DNA of 10,000 bases, from the NCBI RefSeq assembly GCF_020217185.1, contig NZ_JAIWNX010000076.1:1-10000 (forward strand), read 5' to 3'. Below the pieces are notes generated by a model. It ran no database searches and was not told the DNA's origin. It was given only the letters and a program-made list of their open reading frames with translations. The position numbers and the translations under genes were made by a program. Each line of letters begins with the position of its first letter. The first letter of the stretch is position 1. Below are positions 6,695 through 10,000 of the stretch, piece after piece. Origin of the DNA: Asticcacaulis sp. (GTDB taxonomy: Bacteria > Pseudomonadota > Alphaproteobacteria > Caulobacterales > Caulobacteraceae).

Positions 6695-7123
6695 TCAGGC
6701 GATAATGTCCGGGCGGATGCGGTCTTCCAGCGTGCTGATCTGATCGCGCACGGCCAGTTTCTTACGCTTCAGGCGCGCAATCAGGATCTGATCCGGCAGG
6801 GGCATGGTTTCCAGCGCCAAAATCGAATCATCGAGATCCTTATGCTCCTGACGCAGGTGCGCCAGTTGCGTGCGCAGATTGACCGTTTCGGCATCCAGCG
6901 GCAGGGACGCGATGGCGGGATCGGTTTCGCGCAGGACGGGTTCCAGGTCGTCCTTCTGGTATTCCAGCGCCTCTTCGGTCACCAGTTCCAGATTGCTGTG
7001 ATCAAGGTCTTCACGATGGATCACCCGGCGTTCGAGGTCGCTGCTCGATTCGACCGGCGTGTTTTTCACCAGTTGCAGCGAGTCGGGACGGAAAAGAGCG
7101 CGGATATTGCTGTCATCGTGCAT
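6695..7123 (-). CDS. DUF465 (YdcH-like) domain protein with N-terminal extension
   Basis: A 142-residue, highly charged, mostly helical protein with no signal peptide or membrane segment. Residues 94-136 match DUF465, with His94, the DDSI helix and the LKRKKL core (118-123) followed by RDQISTLEDRI. DUF465 proteins are usually about 60-80 residues, so the first ~90 residues are an unusual acidic extension (LDHSNLELVTEEALEYQKDDLEP and neighbours) that I do not recognise. Ungapped comparison with the small DUF465 protein at 8525-8725 gives 15 identities over 43 positions. ATG at 7123 is preceded by GGAG about 9 nt away. It lies 84 bp downstream of the TIGR02444-family gene on the same strand, and a palindrome sits in its leader. 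Molecular role unknown. Confidence 0.75.
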   Translation of the reverse strand: MHDDSNIRALFRPDSLQLVKNTPVESSSDLERRVIHREDLDHSNLELVTEEALEYQKDDLEPVLRETDPAIASLPLDAETVNLRTQLAHLRQEHKDLDDSILALETMPLPDQILIARLKRKKLAVRDQISTLEDRIRPDIIA

Positions 7124-7142
7124 GTGGACCAGCTCCGGTTCG

Positions 7143-7163
7143 TTCTGAATGGGACATTCTGAA
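7143..7163. promoter_or_regulatory. 21-bp near-perfect palindrome upstream of the DUF465-extension gene
   Basis: The half-sites TTCTGAATG (7143-7151) and CATTCTGAA (7155-7163) flank GGA. Eight of nine positions pair; the only mismatch is T7146/T7160. It lies 19 bp upstream of the start codon at 7123, in the 84-bp gap, where it could be a dimeric repressor site or a leader hairpin. It does not match the alphaproteobacterial LexA box GTTC-N7-GTTC. Confidence 0.4.
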
Positions 7164-7207
7164 AGGGCCAGGCTGTTCCCGTGTATGCACCGGACGGCCT
7201 GTGAATG

Positions 7208-7714
7208 TTAAGCATTATACCTCAAAAAACCGCGCTCCGAAAGGGCATCGCAGAAGGCATTCAGCGGATTTCGCGGCACAACCCCCGCCCATAGCCGCGC
7301 CACGGCCAGCAGGTTGTCGCGCGCCGCCTTTTCCGGTTCAGCCGAGCCGCCCCCGACCAATGCCGCCAAAGCTTCCATCTGAGCGCGTTCGGCCTCGATC
7401 TCCAGCCCTTTGATGCGTGTGCGCAAGGCTTCGCGGTGGGCGTCGTCCATGTCCCCGACCACCGCGCGCATCCGCTGACGGATGCTGCGCAACGGCACGA
7501 CGACTGTATCGGCATAGGCGCGCGATATATCGACCGCCGCCTCCGCCGTCTCTTCGTCCAGCGCCACGCCGCGCACCCCGGCCCACACAGCAAACAGCAC
7601 CAGCGGTACGTTCTGCCCGTGCGTGTCCTGTAACTCAAGGCACACTGACGGCACGCCGTCGCCCGCATAGGCGGTCAGCGCCCAGTCCCAGAAGGTCGTG
7701 CCTGAGTCACTCAC
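7208..7714 (-). CDS. TIGR02444/DUF2390 family protein
   Basis: A 168-residue cytoplasmic protein. The N-terminal FWDWALTAYA (8-17) and CLELQDTHGQNVPLVLFAVWAG (25-46) are the recognisable signature of the uncharacterised TIGR02444/DUF2390 family. The rest is helical and charged (ALRTRIKGLEIEAERAQMEALAAL). The only usable start is GTG at 7714, which places the signature at residue 8; it overlaps the 3' end of ubiX by 8 bp, and an AAGGG lies directly against the GTG. This implies translation coupled to ubiX. The biochemical function of the family is unknown to me; the link to ubiX is contextual. Confidence 0.82.
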   Translation of the reverse strand: MSDSGTTFWDWALTAYAGDGVPSVCLELQDTHGQNVPLVLFAVWAGVRGVALDEETAEAAVDISRAYADTVVVPLRSIRQRMRAVVGDMDDAHREALRTRIKGLEIEAERAQMEALAALVGGGSAEPEKAARDNLLAVARLWAGVVPRNPLNAFCDALSERGFLRYNA

Positions 7715-8285
7715 CCTTGAGCCCGCTCCAGCGCGTCATCGGGGCCTCGAGGCCGAACAGGTCAAGCGCCCGCGCCACGCTCTGATCCACCATCTCCTGC
7801 AAGGACTGCGGGCGGGTGTAGAAGGCCGGCACCGGCGGGGCGACAATGGCCCCCATCTCGGTTACGGCGGTCATGGTGCGCAGATGCCCCAGATGCAGCG
7901 GGCTTTCGCGCACCATCAGCACCAGTCGCCGCCGCTCTTTCAGGACCACATCGGCGGCCCGGCTGATCAGGTTGGAGGTCACGCCCGTGGTAATTTCGCT
8001 CATCGTCTTGATCGAGCACGGGGCGACCAGCATCCCCAGTGTGCGAAAAGAGCCCGAAGCAATCGTCGCCCCGATGTCGCCGACCTTATGCACCTGATCG
8101 GCCAGGGCGTTGAGATCGCCAATCGTCAGGTCGGTTTCGGCATTCAGGGACAGGGCCGCCGCGCGCGACACCACCAGATGGCTTTCGATCTTAAGCTCAC
8201 GCAGCATTCGCAGTGCGGTGATACCATAGACCGCACCGGACGCCCCGGATATGGCTACGATAAGTCTTTGATTAGCTTCCGCCAT
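7707..8285 (-). CDS. ubiX: Flavin prenyltransferase UbiX
   Basis: A 192-residue enzyme that prenylates reduced FMN with dimethylallyl phosphate. The resulting prenyl-FMN is the cofactor of UbiD-type decarboxylases, here most likely for ubiquinone synthesis. The phosphate/FMN loop is AISGASGAVYG (11-21), VAPCSIKT (87-94) is the Pro-Cys-Ser loop, and NLISRAADVVLKERRRLVL with VRESPLH (105-131) plus PPVPAFYTRPQ (150-160) are the C-terminal signatures. I chose ATG at 8285 because AAAAAGGA (8295-8302) precedes it by 9 nt and the length fits the family. An upstream ATG at 8324 adds 13 residues with no ribosome site. No ubiD is in the window. The last 8 bp overlap the next gene. Confidence 0.93.
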   Translation of the reverse strand: MAEANQRLIVAISGASGAVYGITALRMLRELKIESHLVVSRAAALSLNAETDLTIGDLNALADQVHKVGDIGATIASGSFRTLGMLVAPCSIKTMSEITTGVTSNLISRAADVVLKERRRLVLMVRESPLHLGHLRTMTAVTEMGAIVAPPVPAFYTRPQSLQEMVDQSVARALDLFGLEAPMTRWSGLKGE

Positions 8286-8294
8286 TGCCGCGCG

Positions 8295-8302
8295 TCCTTT
8301 TT
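8295..8302 (-). promoter_or_regulatory. Ribosome binding site deciding the ubiX start
   Basis: AAAAAGGA on the - strand lies 9 nt before the ATG at 8285. The alternative upstream ATG at 8324 has no purine-rich site, so the shorter UbiX is preferred. Confidence 0.65.
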
Positions 8303-8371
8303 GTTGCCACAATAAGTGGCTCATAAGATTAAGCTTTTACTAAATATGAATCTCGCAAATCCGTGATCGGA

Positions 8372-8391
8372 TGTAATGGATCGTGATTACA
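8372..8391. repeat. Inverted repeat TGTAAT-N8-ATTACA
   Basis: Perfect 6-bp arms (8372-8377 and 8386-8391) surround an 8-bp spacer, 20 bp in all, in the AT-rich part of the ubiX/DUF465 gap. Form and size suit a dimeric transcription factor site. I do not recognise the regulator: the total length is 2 bp more than the PpsR-type TGT-N12-ACA. Confidence 0.35.
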
Positions 8392-8436
8392 CAGTAAAGC
8401 GTTTTGGGTGTTCCCTATACGTGTTCAGGCCTCGAT

Positions 8437-8479
8437 CCGACCACGGAGCATGTGGGAAAAGGGATGGGGTTCCGGTCGG
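8437..8479 (+). repeat. Inverted repeat in the probable leader of the small DUF465 gene
   Basis: CCGACC (8437-8442) pairs with GGTCGG (8474-8479), extended by GGA (8445-8447) with TCC (8471-8473) after a 2-nt bulge. The loop is 23 nt and purine-rich. If transcription starts upstream, this hairpin lies in the 5' leader, about 45 nt before the ATG at 8525. No T-run follows, so it is not an intrinsic terminator. Confidence 0.35.
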
Positions 8480-8524
8480 CAGTATCCTCTTCCGGCCCAG
8501 TCTTACGAGCAAAGGAGATAGCTC

Positions 8525-8725
8525 ATGAGCATCGAAGCGAGAGTGCGTGAACTTGATCACCGTCATCAGGTCCTCAAGGACACCATCGCCCGCGAATCGC
8601 GTTCGCCTTCGGCGGACTCGCTCTATCTCAAGGAACTTAAGCGTAAGAAGTTGAAACTGAAGGATGAAATCGACACCATCAAAGCCACTCTGCGACAGGA
8701 ACGAACGTATGAGACTCTCCAGTGA
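8525..8725 (+). CDS. Small DUF465 (YdcH-like) protein
   Basis: A 66-residue, strongly charged, helical protein consisting of little more than a DUF465 domain. It begins with a helix containing ELDHRHQVLKDTI (His14), then a short Ser/Pro turn (ESRSPSADS), then LKELKRKKLKLKDEIDTIK (35-53), giving an antiparallel helical hairpin. The conserved LKRKKL motif is at 38-43. The start ATG at 8525 follows a strong AAAGGAGA site. It is a single-gene unit: a divergent gene upstream and an intrinsic terminator 28 bp downstream. Cytoplasmic; molecular function of the family unknown. It is a paralogue of the C-terminal domain of the protein at 6695-7123. Confidence 0.88.
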   Translation: MSIEARVRELDHRHQVLKDTIARESRSPSADSLYLKELKRKKLKLKDEIDTIKATLRQERTYETLQ

Positions 8726-8752
8726 CGGGGGGTGATGGCTTTTTGAAACACG

Positions 8753-8783
8753 AACGCCGGAGGGGACACCTCCGGCGTTTTTT
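8753..8783 (+). terminator. Intrinsic terminator after the small DUF465 gene
   Basis: Perfect 11-bp arms (AACGCCGGAGG at 8753-8763 and CCTCCGGCGTT at 8769-8779) enclose a 5-nt loop (GGACA) and run into six T (8778-8783). The stem is on the 3' side of the esterase gene too, but on that strand it lacks an adjacent T-run, so its main effect should be on + strand transcripts. Confidence 0.92.
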
Positions 8784-8816
8784 GTTGCAAACCAACCGGG
8801 TTCAGGAGCCTGTTCG

Positions 8817-10000
8817 CTACTTGACCGCTATTTCGAACGGGCTGACTGGCAGAGTGGCGTCGGTGAGATTGCACACCGGCGAGTCCCCCCAGCAGTAGCG
8901 TACGCGGGTGGCCGAAGCCACCGAAGGCCCGCTCAGCACCAGCGCGTCACCGGTCAGGCGAGCCTCGGCGTACTGACAGCTTCCGATGCCCTCGCCACAC
9001 AGTTCAAAGCGCACAGCCGCCTGTCCATCGCTGGTTTTCAACGCACCGTCGAGGTGAGCGAAGCGCACGCTTACCTGCCCGTTGGCGCGGGTGGCTTCGA
9101 TCGGCACGCCACCGGAGGGCGACAGTGAGGCCTTATAGATCAGGCTTTGCGCCGCACGCGACAGGCGCTTGCCCACGGTCAGCTTGTCACGCGGGTGGAT
9201 GTCGAGCGGATTGCCGATGTCAATGGTAACGGCATAGGCGGCGCGCTTGTCATTCAGTGCGGCGCGGCGTTGCGCCTCACGCACCCCTGACCAGCCGGAC
9301 TCGACGGGCGCCGTGGGGATGGTCCCGAAATTGGCCAGTTGCACCAACAGGAAGGCTGTGTCCGGCCCGAACTGCTGCCGCCAGTCGGCCATCAGCCCGG
9401 CCATCAGCGCCTCGTACTTAGCCGCTTCGCCGGTATTGGACTCGCCCTGATACCACAGCGCTCCGGTCAGGGCGTAAGGCCCGATGGGGGCAATCATCGC
9501 CTGATGCAGGGTGATCAAACCGCCGGTCGGGTCCCACGGCGCGGTCGGCGGGAAGCGCACGTTTTGCGGCGGCTGCCAATAGCGCCAGCCGGTCTGCAAG
9601 GGCTTGGCCGTGCCGTTGGCCAGCCGCAGCTCGCGCACGGCGTCGCCGAACATGCCGCCCTTGGCCCACAGATCAACGGCCTGCACGACGATGACGTTGT
9701 CCCCGGCCTTCAGCGTACCCGGCGCAAGCTTGTAATGGCGCGCATCGGCCGGGGCCGAGGTATAGCCGACGGCGAGGCCATTCACAAAGGTCAGGTCGAT
9801 ATCGTCGATGGCCCCCAGGCTGAGCGTCGCCCCCTGTTTCGCCTCTTCAGCCGTCAGTTTGACCGTAACTGCGTACCACAGCGGTCCGTTGTAGTCGCTT
9901 AGGGCCTTGACGCCCCAGTCCTCGAAATTGCGGCTGACATCGGGGACGGCGGCCCAGCCGGTCAGGGCCTGCGGCGTCACCGCCCAGGGTGTCCCCGGCC
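8817..10000 (-). CDS. Sialate O-acetylesterase / acetylxylan-esterase-like SGNH hydrolase (partial, C-terminal part)
   Basis: The frame is open to the right edge, so the gene starts outside the window; the GTG at 9980 is most likely an internal valine, as the frame continues upstream as PGTPWA. About 394 residues are visible. They begin with part of the beta-sandwich insert typical of the family (LSLGAIDDIDLTFVNG, AGDNVIVVQAVDLW). Next come YALTGALWYQGESN, the WRQQFG segment and VQLANF. The catalytic Asp-His region is DIGNPLDIHPRDK. The nucleophile motif (GQSNM) must lie beyond the edge. A C-terminal beta-rich domain follows, with four cysteines near the end. Homologues deacetylate sialic acids or acetylated plant and bacterial glycans, usually outside the cytoplasm. 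The substrate here is unknown; no sialic-acid genes are visible. Confidence 0.85.
   Translation of the reverse strand, partial: PGTPWAVTPQALTGWAAVPDVSRNFEDWGVKALSDYNGPLWYAVTVKLTAEEAKQGATLSLGAIDDIDLTFVNGLAVGYTSAPADARHYKLAPGTLKAGDNVIVVQAVDLWAKGGMFGDAVRELRLANGTAKPLQTGWRYWQPPQNVRFPPTAPWDPTGGLITLHQAMIAPIGPYALTGALWYQGESNTGEAAKYEALMAGLMADWRQQFGPDTAFLLVQLANFGTIPTAPVESGWSGVREAQRRAALNDKRAAYAVTIDIGNPLDIHPRDKLTVGKRLSRAAQSLIYKASLSPSGGVPIEATRANGQVSVRFAHLDGALKTSDGQAAVRFELCGEGIGSCQYAEARLTGDALVLSGPSVASATRVRYCWGDSPVCNLTDATLPVSPFEIAVK

Larger units (their letters stand above)
8286..8524. promoter_or_regulatory. Divergent intergenic region (ubiX / small DUF465 gene)
   Basis: This 239-bp gap is the longest non-coding stretch of the window and must hold promoters for ubiX (-) and the small DUF465 gene (+). 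It is AT-rich next to ubiX and GC-rich next to the DUF465 gene. It contains TGTAAT-N8-ATTACA (8372-8391), a hairpin-forming repeat (8437-8479) and TTAA-N7-CTAA (8329-8343), one mismatch from the CtrA consensus TTAA-N7-TTAA. A GANTC methylation site (GAATC) is at 8349-8353. A strong ribosome site (AAAGGAGA) precedes the ATG at 8525. No promoter could be placed with confidence. Confidence 0.45.

Noticed and set aside
6593..7162. 189-residue + strand frame through the 6661-6691 palindrome and across the DUF465-extension gene
   Set aside because: Its sequence is the antisense of a gene with a recognisable DUF465 domain, and it would read through a convergent hairpin.
8286..8324. 13-residue N-terminal extension of UbiX
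   Set aside because: No ribosome site precedes the ATG at 8324, whereas AAAAAGGA is well placed for the ATG at 8285.
9978..9980. GTG as the true start of the esterase gene
   Set aside because: The frame stays open to the window edge with plausible sequence (PGTPWA), and the family needs an upstream nucleophile domain; the gene is truncated by the window.
1..10000. CRISPR array, transposon, prophage, toxin-antitoxin or tRNA/rRNA genes
   Set aside because: No regularly spaced repeats, terminal inverted repeats with transposase, phage genes, paired toxin-antitoxin frames or recognisable structural RNA were seen.

Overview
The window is GC-rich, densely packed bacterial chromosome with short intergenic gaps. 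Several features suggest an alphaproteobacterium, probably of the Caulobacterales (Asticcacaulis/Caulobacter-like): PTS-independent N-acetylglucosamine catabolism through an FHS-family MFS permease plus a BadF-type kinase, two DUF465 (YdcH-like) proteins, ubiX next to a TIGR02444-family gene, and a small membrane-protein gene ahead of a PhnA-like membrane protein. This assignment is inferred from gene content and protein character only; there is no rRNA or other phylogenetic marker here.

Region 1 (1-3577): a probable gene tail (1-39) and a 165-bp leader precede a tight + strand operon. It encodes an N-acetylglucosamine permease (nagP-like, 205-1476), a GlcNAc/glucosamine kinase of the BadF/BadG family (1488-2387) and N-acetylglucosamine-6-phosphate deacetylase (nagA, 2384-3520). 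Together they import GlcNAc, phosphorylate it and deacetylate it to glucosamine-6-phosphate. The deaminase (nagB) is not in the window. The operon ends at a perfect 15-bp hairpin (3544-3577) shared with the convergent gene.

Region 2 (3580-5503, - strand): an OmpA/Pal-like peptidoglycan-binding lipoprotein (3580-4143), then a two-gene unit transcribed from right to left: a hotdog-fold acyl-CoA thioesterase (5096-5503) followed 11 bp later by a PP2C-like phosphatase (4260-5084).

Region 3 (5504-6691): a divergent gap leads into a + strand pair. A 25-residue, almost wholly hydrophobic microprotein (5667-5744) lies 13 bp ahead of a 297-residue four-helix membrane protein (5758-6651). A GC-rich interrupted palindrome (6661-6691) closes this unit against the next convergent gene.

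Region 4 (6695-8285, - strand): flavin prenyltransferase ubiX (7707-8285) overlaps by 8 bp a TIGR02444/DUF2390-family gene (7208-7714). Next comes a 142-residue protein with a DUF465 domain at its C-terminus (6695-7123), preceded by a near-perfect 21-bp palindrome.

Region 5 (8286-10000): a 239-bp divergent gap with two inverted repeats leads to a stand-alone 66-residue DUF465 protein (8525-8725, +) with a strong intrinsic terminator (8753-8783). The C-terminal part of a sialate O-acetylesterase/acetylxylan-esterase-like SGNH hydrolase (8817 to beyond 10000, -) runs off the right edge.

I found no tRNA, rRNA, CRISPR array, transposase, integrase or defence gene. Most of the window is ordinary chromosomal housekeeping and catabolic sequence. 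The least explained items are the 25-residue microprotein with its membrane partner, the two DUF465 paralogues in different architectures, and several palindromes in the gaps.
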